64,000 nt of DNA, from positions 186,001 to 250,000 of the forward strand of contig NZ_PVEN01000004.1 of assembly GCF_002973525.1 (NCBI RefSeq), given 5' to 3'. Under the pieces are notes generated by a model. It saw nothing but the letters and a program-made list of their open reading frames with translations, did no database searches and was not told the origin of the DNA. The DNA is from Paraburkholderia sp. BL21I4N1 (GTDB taxonomy: Bacteria > Pseudomonadota > Gammaproteobacteria > Burkholderiales > Burkholderiaceae). Shown here in pieces: positions 1-9,039 of this stretch; within the stretch, counting starts at the first letter, position 1, and the number at the start of each line of letters is the position of its first letter. The position numbers and the translations under genes were made by a program.

Positions 1-562
1 GCAATTTTGCCGCAATGGCTTCGCGAGCGCGGAAAATTCGTGATCTGACTGTGCCAATTGGGCAACCCATCATCTCAGCGATTTCCTCGTAACTCAAACC
101 TTCAATTTCACGAAGAGTAATGGCGGTGCGCAACTCTTCCGGTAAAACCGCCATCGCAGCATTGACCGTCTCGGCGATCTGCTTGCTCATCAACATCGAC
201 TCGGGCGTGTTGATATCCCTTAGTTGGTCCGCGTCCGAGAAAGTTTCAGCTTCTTCAGCATCTGCTTCGGTCGATGTCGGCGCGCGCCGCCCTTGGGTCG
301 CAAGGTAGTTCTTTGCCGTGTTGACCGCAATCCGGTACAACCACGTATAAAAGGCCGATTCTCCGCGAAACTGCGGCAATGCCCGGTACGCCTTGATAAA
401 GGCGTCCTGGGCGACGTCTTCCACTTCGGCGGGGTCCCGCACGAGGCGCGAGATCAGCCGAAGAATCTTGCGGTGGTATTTGGAGACCAGAAGCTCGAAC
501 GCGGCCTTGTCGCCCTTCTGGACGCGCTCGACCAGCACCTGATCAATTTCTTTTTCGCTCAC
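1..562 (-). CDS. rpoE: RNA polymerase sigma factor RpoE, ECF type (3' end outside window)
   Basis: Extracytoplasmic-stress sigma factor that directs RNA polymerase to envelope-stress promoters. The visible 187 codons start at a GTG at 562 (MSEKEIDQVLVERV) and show sigma region 2 (YHRKILRLISRLVRDPAEVEDVAQDAF split around residues 29-55, then FYTWLYRIAVNTAKN) and region 4 (LPEELRTAITLREIEG, SYEEIAEMMGCPIGTVRSRI). An ATG further upstream is out of frame. The gene runs off the left edge, where the anti-sigma gene would be expected in this family. It lies behind fabF and a YgfX-like gene on the same strand. Confidence 0.95.
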   Translation of the reverse strand, partial: MSEKEIDQVLVERVQKGDKAAFELLVSKYHRKILRLISRLVRDPAEVEDVAQDAFIKAYRALPQFRGESAFYTWLYRIAVNTAKNYLATQGRRAPTSTEADAEEAETFSDADQLRDINTPESMLMSKQIAETVNAAMAVLPEELRTAITLREIEGLSYEEIAEMMGCPIGTVRSRIFRAREAIAAKL

Positions 563-630
563 CTGATAAATCCGTTAACTATAGGGCGCATGGCGGGGCA
601 CCATTGTAGCGTCCCCATCAACGCTGAGAC

Positions 631-666
631 GTTACTCCGGTAACAGCGGTTACAGTCGTTACAGTC
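631..666. repeat. Four 9-bp tandem units (GTTAC-type) upstream of rpoE
   Basis: Units GTTACTCCG, GTAACAGCG, GTTACAGTC, GTTACAGTC follow each other without gaps. They sit between the stop codon of the YgfX-like gene and the rpoE start, 69-104 bp upstream of rpoE. The array could be a repeated protein-binding site or a replication-slippage product. Confidence 0.6.
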
Positions 667-1153
667 AGACGCCCGCGGCACGCCGGCCCAGCACTGTCAG
701 TTCGCGGAAAACGGGACGGGGAAGCGCGTCGGCGGCAAGCAGTACCGTCGCTTCGCGCCCCCGCTCCGGGCTGAGCGCCAGAACCAGCAGGCTGTCACTC
801 CAGTGCGCACAGCCTGTAATGCGCGCCTGCGCGGACACGCGACCCGCGCGGTCCCAGACGGACAGCCCACCCGGCCCGATTTTTATCGCGAAAGGTTGCG
901 CCCGCTCATGCCTGATTGCGTGGAGCATGAGCAGCACGCAGACGGCGAGCGTCAACGGCATCGCCTTCACTGCGCCGAGATGGGGCGCGACGCACGCATA
1001 AACCGCCCACGTCGCAGTCAGGATGAACAGCCATAACGCAGCGCGCATAACAAAAGAGCGCCGCAACGTAATCCGTTGCGGCGCTCCGTCTGGCGTAGCC
1101 GATTCGGGGGAAACCGCCGGACGAACCGGCGGTGTCGATTGGCCGATCACCAA
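665..1153 (-). CDS. YgfX-like inner-membrane protein
   Basis: 162 residues. A basic N-terminal stretch is followed by two closely spaced membrane segments (about residues 36-55 and 62-80), then a cytoplasmic beta-rich tail with GPGGLSVWDRAG and HWSDSLLVLAL, the pattern of the YgfX/DUF1434-type family. In enterobacteria YgfX pairs with SdhE; no sdhE-like gene is visible here. The gene starts 12 bp after fabF on the same strand and precedes rpoE, so it is probably cotranscribed with both. Function not established; the family call is from pattern only. Confidence 0.6.
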   Translation of the reverse strand: MVIGQSTPPVRPAVSPESATPDGAPQRITLRRSFVMRAALWLFILTATWAVYACVAPHLGAVKAMPLTLAVCVLLMLHAIRHERAQPFAIKIGPGGLSVWDRAGRVSAQARITGCAHWSDSLLVLALSPERGREATVLLAADALPRPVFRELTVLGRRAAGV

Positions 1154-1165
1154 ACGATCAGACGA

Positions 1166-2404
1166 TCACGCGCGCTTGAAAACCAGCGTGCCGTTCGTGC
1201 CGCCGAACCCGAACGAGTTCTTCAGCGCGACGTCGATCTTCATTTCCCGCGCGGTGTTGGCGCAGTAGTCCAGATCGCAGGCCGGATCCTGATTGAAGAT
1301 GTTGATCGTCGGCGGCGACACCTGATGATGCACGGCCAGCACGGTGAACACCGACTCCAGACCGCCTGCACCACCCAACAGGTGACCCGTCATCGACTTG
1401 GTCGAGTTCACGACCATGTCTTTGGCGTGATCGCCGAAAGCGCGCTTGATGCCGGTGGTTTCCGCCAGGTCGCCGAGCGGCGTGGACGTGCCGTGCGCGT
1501 TCAGGTAATTCACCTGATCGGCATTGATGCCCGCGTTCTTCAACGCGGCCAGCATGCAGCGGCGTGCGCCGTCGCCGTCTTCCAGCGGAGCGGTCATGTG
1601 ATAGGCGTCGCCGCTCATCCCATAGCCGCTGACTTCGGCGTAAATCTTCGCGCCACGCGCCTTCGCATGTTCGTACTCTTCGAGCACCATCACGCCGGCG
1701 CCCTCACCCAGCACGAAACCATCGCGATCCTTATCCCACGGACGGCTCGCCGTTGCCGGATCGTCATTGCGTTGCGACAGCGCGCGCGCCGCCGCAAAGC
1801 CGCCGATACCCAGCGGCGACACGGTGGATTCCGCACCGCCCGCGATCATCACGTCGGCGTCGCCGTATTCGATCAGACGCGAAGCCTCGCCGATACAGTG
1901 CAGACCGGTGGTACATGCGGTGACGATCGCCAGATTCGGACCTTTGATGCCGAACTTGATCGACAGATGGCCGGAGATCATGTTGATGATGGACGCCGGC
2001 ACGAAGAACGGCGAAATGCGGCGCGGGCCGCGATTCGCATATTCCGTTTGCGTGGCTTCGATCATCGGCAGACCGCCGATGCCCGAACCGACCACCACAC
2101 CGATGCGCTCTGAATTCTCGTCGGTCACTTCGAGGCCGCTGTCCTGCATCGCCTGGATGCCTGCAGCCACGCCGTAATGGATGAACGTATCCATATGGCG
2201 CGCCTCTTTACCGGGAATGTAGTCCTCGATATTGAAGCCCTTCACCTCGCCGGCGAAACGAGTCGAGAAGTTCGACGCATCGAACTTCGTGATATTGGCA
2301 ATACCCGACTTGCCGGCGACCAGATTGGCCCAGCCGTCGGCAACATTATTGCCAACAGGCGAAATCAGCCCCAGGCCTGTAACAACAACACGACGGCGGC
2401 TCAC
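1166..2404 (-). CDS. fabF: 3-oxoacyl-[acyl-carrier-protein] synthase II (FabF)
   Basis: Condensing enzyme that elongates acyl-ACP with malonyl-ACP in type II fatty acid synthesis. 412 residues, the normal FabF length. The catalytic triad is visible: Cys in [11 protein letters not shown], His in [11 protein letters not shown] and His in [12 protein letters not shown]. The start is a GTG at 2404 ([19 protein letters not shown]) with a G-rich ribosome site just upstream; the frame stays open a further 16 codons without homology. It is the last fab gene of the run, behind acpP with a 299-bp gap. Confidence 0.97.
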   Translation of the reverse strand: MSRRRVVVTGLGLISPVGNNVADGWANLVAGKSGIANITKFDASNFSTRFAGEVKGFNIEDYIPGKEARHMDTFIHYGVAAGIQAMQDSGLEVTDENSERIGVVVGSGIGGLPMIEATQTEYANRGPRRISPFFVPASIINMISGHLSIKFGIKGPNLAIVTACTTGLHCIGEASRLIEYGDADVMIAGGAESTVSPLGIGGFAAARALSQRNDDPATASRPWDKDRDGFVLGEGAGVMVLEEYEHAKARGAKIYAEVSGYGMSGDAYHMTAPLEDGDGARRCMLAALKNAGINADQVNYLNAHGTSTPLGDLAETTGIKRAFGDHAKDMVVNSTKSMTGHLLGGAGGLESVFTVLAVHHQVSPPTINIFNQDPACDLDYCANTAREMKIDVALKNSFGFGGTNGTLVFKRA

Positions 2405-2703
2405 GGTAACCCCTTTTTCATAGATGACAAAAGCAAAAGCCACAGCGGCCACAGGAACATGCCCTGTAGCCCTGTGGCTGTTAACCGCCCCCGATTCTGG
2501 TGCTTCGCACCGGTCCCCCGAAGGAGACGCAAGAAAACTTGGGGCGGCCCGGCGTTTTCTTGAAAGTCGGCAATCGCGCGAAAAGTTGCGCTGTCAACAT
2601 CGCTGGCTCCTGCACGGCAAAAAGCGCCAACCCTGCTGGCGTCGGTAACCGACACGGCAGGGCGTCATACGCCACCAACGCAGAAACGCAGGCGCGAATG
2701 ACC
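2405..2703. other. acpP-fabF intergenic region with an inverted repeat
   Basis: A gap of 299 bp between two genes that are usually cotranscribed. It contains a 9-bp inverted repeat, CAAGAAAAC at 2530-2538 and GTTTTCTTG at 2554-2562, enclosing a GC-rich 15-nt loop. There is no T run on either side, so an RNA processing or stabilising hairpin is more likely than a terminator. No convincing small gene or tRNA was seen in the remainder. Confidence 0.5.
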
Positions 2704-2943
2704 TTAGGCCTTGACGTTCGCGCGAGCGTAGTCGATCGCTTGCTGAACGGTAGTGATCTTCTCGGCTTCTTCATCCGGAATTTCCATGCCGAATTCGTCT
2801 TCGAGGGCCATCACGAGTTCAACGGTGTCGAGCGAGTCGGCGCCGAGGTCGTTCACGAACGAAGCTTCGTTCTTGATCTCAGCTTCTGCAACGCCCAGTT
2901 GTTCTGCGACGATCTTCTTGACGCGCTGTTCGATATTGTCCAT
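2704..2943 (-). CDS. acpP: Acyl carrier protein
   Basis: 79 residues, acidic, carries growing acyl chains on phosphopantetheine attached to the Ser of [10 protein letters not shown] (residue 37 region). Start chosen at [10 protein letters not shown] because a GGAGG ribosome site lies 5 bp upstream; the frame is open for 15 more codons without family similarity. It lies between fabG (151 bp upstream) and fabF. A minus-strand hairpin terminator and a separate extended -10 promoter lie between fabG and acpP, fitting the high, independent expression known for ACP genes. Confidence 0.98.
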
Positions 2944-2986
2944 TACCCCTCCAAGGGAAAAGAAGTTCAAAAATACAGGTGCGCGC

Positions 2987-2995
2987 ATTTTATCA
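2987..2995 (-). promoter_or_regulatory. Candidate extended -10 promoter of acpP
   Basis: On the minus strand the sequence reads TGATAAAAT, an extended -10 element (TGnTAAAAT), about 44 bp before the acpP start. The -35 region is a poor match (CTTTTT at 17-bp spacing). The predicted leader is about 37 nt. Confidence 0.45.
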
Positions 2996-3008
2996 GGTTT
3001 GACCCGGC

Positions 3009-3047
3009 AAAAAAGCGGCGCATCGGGTTGCTGTCAAGGCATGCGCC
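3009..3047 (-). terminator. Candidate terminator or attenuator between fabG and acpP
   Basis: On the minus strand GGCGCAT (3047-3041) pairs with ATGCGCC (3023-3017) around a 17-nt loop and is followed after GC by six T (3014-3009). It lies just downstream of fabG. The loop is long, so termination may be partial, which would let some transcription continue into acpP. Confidence 0.45.
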
Positions 3048-3094
3048 TTACGCTTTTGCAAACGCATCAAGGCGCGGATAGTAACCGAATTTGG

Positions 3095-3844
3095 TTACGA
3101 CATGTACATTCCGCCGTTCACATGCAACGTCGTGCCGGTGATATACCCCGCTTGCGGCGACGCCAGGAACACGACGGCGTGCGCGATATCTTCCGGACTG
3201 CCCAGACGGCCAAGCGGAATTTGCGTCTTCAGCGCCGTTTGCTGCTCTTCCGGCAGGGTCTTGGTCATGTCGGTGTCGATGAAGCCCGGCGCGACGCAAT
3301 TCACCGTGATGCCGCGGCTGCCGATCTCGCGTGCCAGCGCGCGCGTCATGCCCGCCACGCCCGCTTTCGCGGCCGCGTAGTTGACCTGCCCCGGATTGCC
3401 GGCCGAGCCGACCACCGACGTGATGTTGATGATGCGGCCGCCCCGCGCCTTCATCATGGGGCGCAGCACCGCACGCGACAAACGGAAGACCGACTTGAGG
3501 TTGGTGTCGACCACCGCGTCCCAATCGTCATCCTTCATACGCATGGCCAGTTGGTCCTGCGTGATGCCAGCGTTGTTCACCAGCACGTGCAGCGCGCCGA
3601 ACTCCTTCACCGTGCCGTCGATCAACGCTTCGGCCGCGGCCGCGTCGTTGACGTTGAGCACCGCGCCGCGGCCATTCACGCCGGCCGCGTTAAACGCTTC
3701 GGTGATCGCGGCCGCGCCGCTTTCGCTGGTCGCCGTGCCGATGACCGTCGCGCCCTGGCGCGCCAGCTCCATCGCGATCGCACGGCCAATGCCGCGCGAT
3801 GCGCCCGTCACGATTGCGATCTGCTTGTCGAGAGTCTTTTCCAT
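3095..3844 (-). CDS. fabG: 3-oxoacyl-[acyl-carrier-protein] reductase (FabG)
   Basis: NADPH-dependent ketoreductase of fatty acid elongation, 249 residues, short-chain dehydrogenase fold. Visible are the nucleotide-binding TGASRGIGRAIA, the NNAG motif (LVNNAGITQDQ), the catalytic Ser in INITSVVGSAGN and the YxxxK pair in VNYAAAKAGVAG. It ends with HVNGGMYMS, typical of FabG. It lies 102 bp behind fabD on the same strand. Confidence 0.98.
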   Translation of the reverse strand: MEKTLDKQIAIVTGASRGIGRAIAMELARQGATVIGTATSESGAAAITEAFNAAGVNGRGAVLNVNDAAAAEALIDGTVKEFGALHVLVNNAGITQDQLAMRMKDDDWDAVVDTNLKSVFRLSRAVLRPMMKARGGRIINITSVVGSAGNPGQVNYAAAKAGVAGMTRALAREIGSRGITVNCVAPGFIDTDMTKTLPEEQQTALKTQIPLGRLGSPEDIAHAVVFLASPQAGYITGTTLHVNGGMYMS

Positions 3845-3946
3845 CTGTCAGTCCGAATGCCCTTCGGAGGGCTGATTGATTGCTGATGCTGCGTTCTGAT
3901 GCCGCGCTTCCGCGCGCCCGTTTCCGGGCGCATTGCGAGGCGGCGT

Positions 3947-4882
3947 TCAGCCTGCCGTCACGAGCTTGAGCGTTTCTTCGAGCGAAGCCGGATCGAACAC
4001 CGAAGCGCCGATCAGATTGCCGTCGATACGCCTGGTCAAACCCGCAAGGACCTTGCCAGGACCGCACTCGATCACATGCGTGACGCCCTGCGCCGCGATG
4101 GCCTGGACGCTTTCGACCCAGCGCACCGCACCGGCCGCCTGGCGTACCAGTGCGTCTTTGATCTGGGCCGGCTCGTTGACGACCGCGACGTCGACGTTAT
4201 TGATGACCGGAATCGCCGGCACCTGCAAGTCGACGCTGGCCAGATACTCGCGCAACTGGTCCGACGCCGGCTTGAGCAGCGACGAGTGGAACGGCGCCGA
4301 CACCGGCAGCGGCAGCGCACGCTTGGCGCCCTTCGCCTTGGCGACTTCGCAGGCCTTTTCGACCGCCGCCTTGTGGCCCGCGATCACGACTTGCGCCGGC
4401 GCGTTGAAATTGACCGCTTCGACGACGCCCGCGATCGACGCTTCGGCGCACACCGCGCGCACCGTGTCGTCGTCGAGACCGAGAATCGCGGCCATGCCGC
4501 CTTCGCCGACCGGCACCGCTGTTTGCATGGCTTGCGCGCGAAAGCGCACGAGCGGCACAGCGTCACGGAAAGCGAGCGCTCCGGCCGCCACCAGCGCCGT
4601 ATATTCACCGAGGCTATGACCGGCGACGATGGCCGGCTGCGGGCCGCCCGCCTTCTGCCACGCGCGATAAATCGCGTAAGCGGCGGTCAGCATGACGGGT
4701 TGGGTGTTGGTGGTGAGATTCAGATCTTCGACCGGGCCTTCGGCGATCAGCTTGCCGAGGTCCTGATTGAGCGCATCGGAAGCTTCCTGAACCGTCTCGC
4801 GCACGATCGCGTGATCGGCGAATGCATTGAGCATGCCGACCGTCTGCGAACCCTGGCCAGGAAAAACGAACGCAAATTTCAT
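3947..4882 (-). CDS. fabD: Malonyl-CoA:ACP transacylase (FabD)
   Basis: Loads malonyl groups from CoA onto ACP. 311 residues, normal for the family. The nucleophilic Ser is in VAGHSLGEYTALVAAG and the catalytic His in VSAPFHSSLL; the N-terminal FPGQGSQ loop is intact. The start at MKFAFVFPGQGSQ is set by homology; the frame continues upstream about 100 codons into the spacer after fabH without similarity. Confidence 0.98.
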   Translation of the reverse strand: MKFAFVFPGQGSQTVGMLNAFADHAIVRETVQEASDALNQDLGKLIAEGPVEDLNLTTNTQPVMLTAAYAIYRAWQKAGGPQPAIVAGHSLGEYTALVAAGALAFRDAVPLVRFRAQAMQTAVPVGEGGMAAILGLDDDTVRAVCAEASIAGVVEAVNFNAPAQVVIAGHKAAVEKACEVAKAKGAKRALPLPVSAPFHSSLLKPASDQLREYLASVDLQVPAIPVINNVDVAVVNEPAQIKDALVRQAAGAVRWVESVQAIAAQGVTHVIECGPGKVLAGLTRRIDGNLIGASVFDPASLEETLKLVTAG

Positions 4883-4995
4883 AACGTCCCCAAAATCGAT
4901 TGAGTCGGATGTGGGTGGCGCGCGGCGCGGACATCGAACGATATCGCGCCGGCGGCTTCCGGCGCCACTCGCGGCGCCCTGGCATGTCACCGCTA

Positions 4996-5985
4996 TCAGT
5001 AGCGGATAACCGACGCGCCCCACGTGAAGCCGCCGCCGACGCCTTCGATCAGCACGTTCTGGCCGCGCTTGATGCGGCCGTCGCGCACCGCGACGTCGAA
5101 TGCGAGTGGAATGGACGCAGCCGACGTATTGCCGTGCTCGCCCACCGTGACGACCATGCGCTCCTGCGGCAAGCCGAGCTTGCGGCAAGTGCTTTGCATG
5201 ATGCGGATATTGGCCTGGTGCGGAATCAGCCAGTCGATCTGCTCAGCCGACAGATTCGCCTTCGCGAGCGCCTCGACCGCGACCTTTTCGAGCACGTTGA
5301 CGGCGAGCTTGAACACCGCCTGACCGTCCATGTGCAGAAACGCGCTGCCTTCGATCACGCCGCCGTTCACGTTGCCCGGCGTGCAGAGAATGTTCGAGTG
5401 GCTGCCGTCCGCGTGCAAGGCGCTAGCCAGCACGCCTGGTTCGTCCGATGCCTGCAGGATCACCGCGCCAGCGCCGTCGCCGAACAGCACGCAGGTGGTG
5501 CGGTCCTTGAAGTCGAGAATGCGCGAGAAGGTCTCGGCGCCGATCACGAGCGCCGTACGATGCTGGCCGCTGCGAATAAAGCTGTCCGCCGTGGCAACCG
5601 CGTAGGCGAAGCCGGAACAGACCGCTTGCACGTCGAAAGCCGCGCCGTGGTTCTTGATGCCGAGCTTGTTCTGCAACAGACACGCCGTGCTCGGAAACAC
5701 GAAGTCGGGCGTGGAAGTGGCAACGATGATGAGGTCGATGGATTGCGGATCGACGTCCGCCGCTTCGATCGCGCGCTGTGCGGCGATCAGCGCCAGGTCG
5801 CTGGTCGCGACATCGGGCTCGGCGAAATGACGCGCATGGATGCCCGTACGGGCGACGATCCATTCGTCGCTGGTCTCGACGCCTTGGCGGGCGAGACGTT
5901 CAGCCAGATCCTGATTGGTGACGCGACCGGGCGGCAGATAGCTGCCGGTGCCCAGCACGCGGGAATAAATTGTCGATTGAGCCAT
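4996..5985 (-). CDS. fabH: 3-oxoacyl-[acyl-carrier-protein] synthase III (FabH)
   Basis: Initiates fatty acid synthesis by condensing acetyl-CoA with malonyl-ACP. 329 residues. The Cys-His-Asn triad is seen as [21 protein letters not shown] and [12 protein letters not shown]. Its start codon shares one base with the plsX stop, so translation is probably coupled to plsX. Confidence 0.98.
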   Translation of the reverse strand: MAQSTIYSRVLGTGSYLPPGRVTNQDLAERLARQGVETSDEWIVARTGIHARHFAEPDVATSDLALIAAQRAIEAADVDPQSIDLIIVATSTPDFVFPSTACLLQNKLGIKNHGAAFDVQAVCSGFAYAVATADSFIRSGQHRTALVIGAETFSRILDFKDRTTCVLFGDGAGAVILQASDEPGVLASALHADGSHSNILCTPGNVNGGVIEGSAFLHMDGQAVFKLAVNVLEKVAVEALAKANLSAEQIDWLIPHQANIRIMQSTCRKLGLPQERMVVTVGEHGNTSAASIPLAFDVAVRDGRIKRGQNVLIEGVGGGFTWGASVIRY

Positions 5986-7091
5986 TATGCCTTCGAGGAT
6001 TGCGCAGCGTAGGGCTCGGCCGGCTGGCCTGCGATCGGGCTTGCGTGACCCGCACCGCTCGCGTCGCGCGCCGCCTGTTCGAGAGAACCCGCGTTCTCTT
6101 CCATTGCTCGCGCAAGGCGTTCCAGCACGCCGTTTTTGACGGCATCATACCCGCGTTTGATAGCCCACTCAAACCCGTAGGCGTCCGCCGACCCGTGACT
6201 TTTTATCACAAGGCCGCGCAGGCCGAGCAGCGCCGCGCCATTGTATTGCCGGTGATCGACGCGCTTCTTGAAACGCATTAATACCGGCAACGCGAGCACT
6301 GCCATCACCTTGGTCAGCCACGAACGGCCGAATTCTTCCTTGATGATGTCGTTGAGCATCTGCGCGAGGCCTTCCGACGTCTTCAACGCGACATTACCCA
6401 CGAAACCGTCGCAGACGATCACGTCGACCGTACCCTTGAAGATATCGTTGCCTTCAACGTTACCGTGAAAGTTGAGTGTACTCGCGCGCAACAGTTCGCC
6501 GGCACGCTTGATGGTGTCGTTGCCCTTGATGACTTCTTCGCCGATGTTGAGCAGCCCGATGGTGGGCCGCTCCTTGCCTTCGAGCGCCGACACGAGCGCG
6601 TGCCCCATCTCCGCGAATTGCAGCAGATGCTGCGGCTCGCAGTCGACGTTGGCGCCCAGATCGAGCATTGTCGTATAGCCGTCGGGATTGGGCAGAGCAA
6701 ACGCGATGGCCGGGCGTTCGATGCCCGACAGCGTTTTCAGCACATAGCGCGAGACCGCCATCAACGCGCCGGTGTTGCCGGCGGAGACGCAGGCTTGCGC
6801 CTCGCCTTCCTTGACGCGGTTCAGCGCAACGCGCATGGATGAATCTTTTTTCTTGCGCAGCGCGACTTCAACCGAATCGTCCATGGCGACGATCTCGGAA
6901 GCGGGGACGACGGTCAGCGCCGGCAGGTCTTGTGCCTTCAACTTCTTGAGCTGCGCACGAATCGCACCTTCAATGCCGACGAGCAGCAGTTGCGCGTCGG
7001 GATGCGAACGAACGAAGTTGACGGCAGCGGGAACGGTCACGGACGGGCCGTGGTCGCCTCCCATGCAATCTATCGTGAGCTTTACTGTCAT
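5985..7091 (-). CDS. plsX: Phosphate acyltransferase PlsX
   Basis: Converts acyl-ACP to acyl-phosphate, the first step of phospholipid synthesis with PlsY. 368 residues, starting [19 protein letters not shown], where DCMGGDHGP is the family signature. Also visible are [14 protein letters not shown] and [14 protein letters not shown]. The C-terminal 40 residues are low in conservation. It lies between rpmF and fabH, the standard arrangement that joins ribosome and membrane synthesis. Confidence 0.97.
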   Translation of the reverse strand: MTVKLTIDCMGGDHGPSVTVPAAVNFVRSHPDAQLLLVGIEGAIRAQLKKLKAQDLPALTVVPASEIVAMDDSVEVALRKKKDSSMRVALNRVKEGEAQACVSAGNTGALMAVSRYVLKTLSGIERPAIAFALPNPDGYTTMLDLGANVDCEPQHLLQFAEMGHALVSALEGKERPTIGLLNIGEEVIKGNDTIKRAGELLRASTLNFHGNVEGNDIFKGTVDVIVCDGFVGNVALKTSEGLAQMLNDIIKEEFGRSWLTKVMAVLALPVLMRFKKRVDHRQYNGAALLGLRGLVIKSHGSADAYGFEWAIKRGYDAVKNGVLERLARAMEENAGSLEQAARDASGAGHASPIAGQPAEPYAAQSSKA

Positions 7092-7263
7092 GGAGTGCGA
7101 CGAATTTCAGGCGCCCTGCATGGGATCGCAGAAAGCACTAAAGCGCCAGGTGCGACCGACGCAAAAAAGCGGCAGTTGAATGCCGCCTTTTTGCCGAGCC
7201 GGGAAAATGTCAAGCGAGCCGATCGCCACGCGAAACGCCGAAGGGCGCAACGCAGTGAAACGA

Positions 7264-7443
7264 TTAGTCGTTCTTCGTCTTGACGACTTTCTTGCCGCGA
7301 TAGTAGCCGTTCGGGCTAACGTGGTGACGCAGATGCACTTCGCCCGTGCTCGGCTCCACGGCCAGCGGCGCTGCCGTCAGGAAATCGTGCGAACGGTGCA
7401 TGCCGCGCTTCGACGGCGACTTCTTGTTTTGTTGAACTGCCAT
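7264..7443 (-). CDS. rpmF: 50S ribosomal protein L32
   Basis: 59 residues read from ATG at 7443 to TAA at 7264: starts [18 protein letters not shown] and ends KKVVKTKND. The basic N-terminus with [14 protein letters not shown] is diagnostic of L32. The CxxC zinc cysteines found in many L32 proteins are absent, as is usual in proteobacteria. An AGGAG-like site (TTAGGAGT region) precedes the start. It sits between yceD and plsX, the conserved neighbourhood. Confidence 0.97.
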
Positions 7444-7544
7444 GACTAACTCCTAAAAATTTTCCGAATTCTAACACAGCCCGATCGGGTCTCCGCCACT
7501 GGCCGAATGGCCAATGCGCCCGCATCGCGCAACCACACAACTGT

Positions 7545-8189
7545 TTAGTGCTTCTTGTCGTCCGGCTCACCGCGCTTGAGACTTTCGAGCGCCGCGAACG
7601 GATTGGGCCGCTCGGGCTCACCGCCCTCTTCAGCTTCGTCCGACTCGGCTTCGTCGCCCTCGCCTTCTGCTCCGGCCACACCAGAGACGAGGCTCTCGTG
7701 CACTTCGGGACAGACTTCGTGCTTGGGCACGACCGGCAACGAAAGCAGCAACTCGTCTTCGATCAAGTCGATGAGATCGAACTGGCGCGAGCCCACGATC
7801 ACTTCGACTTCATCCTCGTCGAGCGGAAACTCTTCGGCTTCCGCCTCAGTGTTGACGATCCGATAAGTTGCGTCGACGTCGAATGCCTGCAGATACGGTG
7901 TCATGCACCGCTGACATTCGAGCCACGTGGCGCCGTGAATCGCCAACCTCAAATAAGGCTGCGGACCCTCGGTGCCGTCGTCCTGCAATTCCGGCTGCGT
8001 CGTGCCTTCGGCTTGCCAGGTGAACGCGGTGTCGCGGTCTGGCGCTTCTGCCGGGACTTCGTTTAACATGCGCGGCAGTTGCGAGACGCGCACGACACCC
8101 GCAGCCTGACGCCCACTCCGCGCAAATTCGAACAGATCGAGATCGTGCGGGTCGGACAGACCAGCAGGGCTGCCAGGATGTTGAGTCAT
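7545..8189 (-). CDS. yceD: DUF177 / YceD family protein (23S rRNA accumulation protein)
   Basis: 214 residues with the family cysteine pair in LECQRCMTPY and an acidic hinge (EDELLLSLPVVPKHEVC). The C-terminus is very rich in Glu/Asp and ends RGEPDDKKH. YceD/DUF177 proteins are linked to 23S rRNA maturation and are encoded directly before rpmF, as here. Start chosen at MTQHPGSPAG because GGAG lies 8 bp upstream; the frame is open for another 56 codons that overlap the promoter region. Confidence 0.9.
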   Translation of the reverse strand: MTQHPGSPAGLSDPHDLDLFEFARSGRQAAGVVRVSQLPRMLNEVPAEAPDRDTAFTWQAEGTTQPELQDDGTEGPQPYLRLAIHGATWLECQRCMTPYLQAFDVDATYRIVNTEAEAEEFPLDEDEVEVIVGSRQFDLIDLIEDELLLSLPVVPKHEVCPEVHESLVSGVAGAEGEGDEAESDEAEEGGEPERPNPFAALESLKRGEPDDKKH

Positions 8190-8324
8190 GTGCGCTCCTG
8201 CGTCGGCAAGGATTTCGCCGGGGTAAATCGGTCCGCAAACAGCCCGGAAGCTCTGAAGATTCGTACACACAAGTTGTACGCGCCCAGACCCACCTAGCGC
8301 AAGCATACCGATGAAAAGCCGGAA

Positions 8325-8353
8325 ATCATATCCGTTTTGTCTTTTCGAGTCAA
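8325..8353 (-). promoter_or_regulatory. Sigma-70 promoter of the yceD-rpmF-plsX-fab operon
   Basis: The minus strand reads TTGACT (8353-8348), 17 bp, TATGAT (8330-8325), five of six consensus bases in each box. Predicted start near 8318 gives a leader of about 130 nt before yceD. No other strong promoter was seen between here and fabG, so this probably serves the entire phospholipid and fatty-acid gene run. Confidence 0.7.
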
Positions 8354-8424
8354 ACACTTAAGCCCGTACCTGCGCACATTTCGCGCAACCCCGTACGCCC
8401 CGCCTCCCTAGCCGTTGATTGACC

Positions 8425-9039
8425 ATGTCAAATTCCCTCAATCGCCTGCCACGCCTGATTCTGGCGTCGAGTTCGCCGTACCGTCGGGAGTTGCTCGAAC
8501 GTCTGCGCGTGCCGTTCGACGTCGTCGTGCCCGCCATCGACGAGACGCCGTTCGCCGGCGAAACGCCCGAAGTCACCGCACTGCGGCTCGCCGAAACCAA
8601 AGCGCGCGCCGTGGCCGGCAAACTCGACGCGAATGAAACCGCGCTCGTGATCGGCTCCGACCAGGTCGCCACGTACGATGGCCTACAAATCGGCAAGCCC
8701 GGCACGCACGACAGGGCACTCGCCCAATTGCAGGCGATGCGCGGCCGCGAAGTCCTGTTTCATAGCGCGTTATGCCTGTTCGACAACCGCTCAGGCGCGG
8801 CGCAAACGCTGGACGTCATCACCCGCGTGCAATTCCGTGACTTGCCGGACGCCTCGCTGGACGCGTATCTGCGCGCCGAAACGCCGTACGACGTCGCCGG
8901 CAGCGCCAAATCCGAAGGGCTCGGCATCGCCTTGCTCGAGGCCATTCATTCCGACGACCCCACCGCGCTCGTCGGCTTGCCATTGATTGCACTGTCGCGC
9001 ATGTTGCTCGCAGCGGGCTATCCACTTCTGGGGGCATAA
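8425..9039 (+). CDS. maf: Maf-like nucleotide pyrophosphatase
   Basis: Hydrolyses modified or canonical nucleoside triphosphates (house-cleaning pyrophosphatase, YceF/Maf family). 204 residues. Signature ILASSSPYRRELL at the N-terminus, the DET acidic site (PAIDETPFAGE), GSDQVATYDGLQIGKP and VAGSAKSEGLG are present. ATG at 8425 is preferred over the TTG two codons upstream. It is divergent from yceD and its stop abuts the next gene. Confidence 0.93.
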   Translation: MSNSLNRLPRLILASSSPYRRELLERLRVPFDVVVPAIDETPFAGETPEVTALRLAETKARAVAGKLDANETALVIGSDQVATYDGLQIGKPGTHDRALAQLQAMRGREVLFHSALCLFDNRSGAAQTLDVITRVQFRDLPDASLDAYLRAETPYDVAGSAKSEGLGIALLEAIHSDDPTALVGLPLIALSRMLLAAGYPLLGA

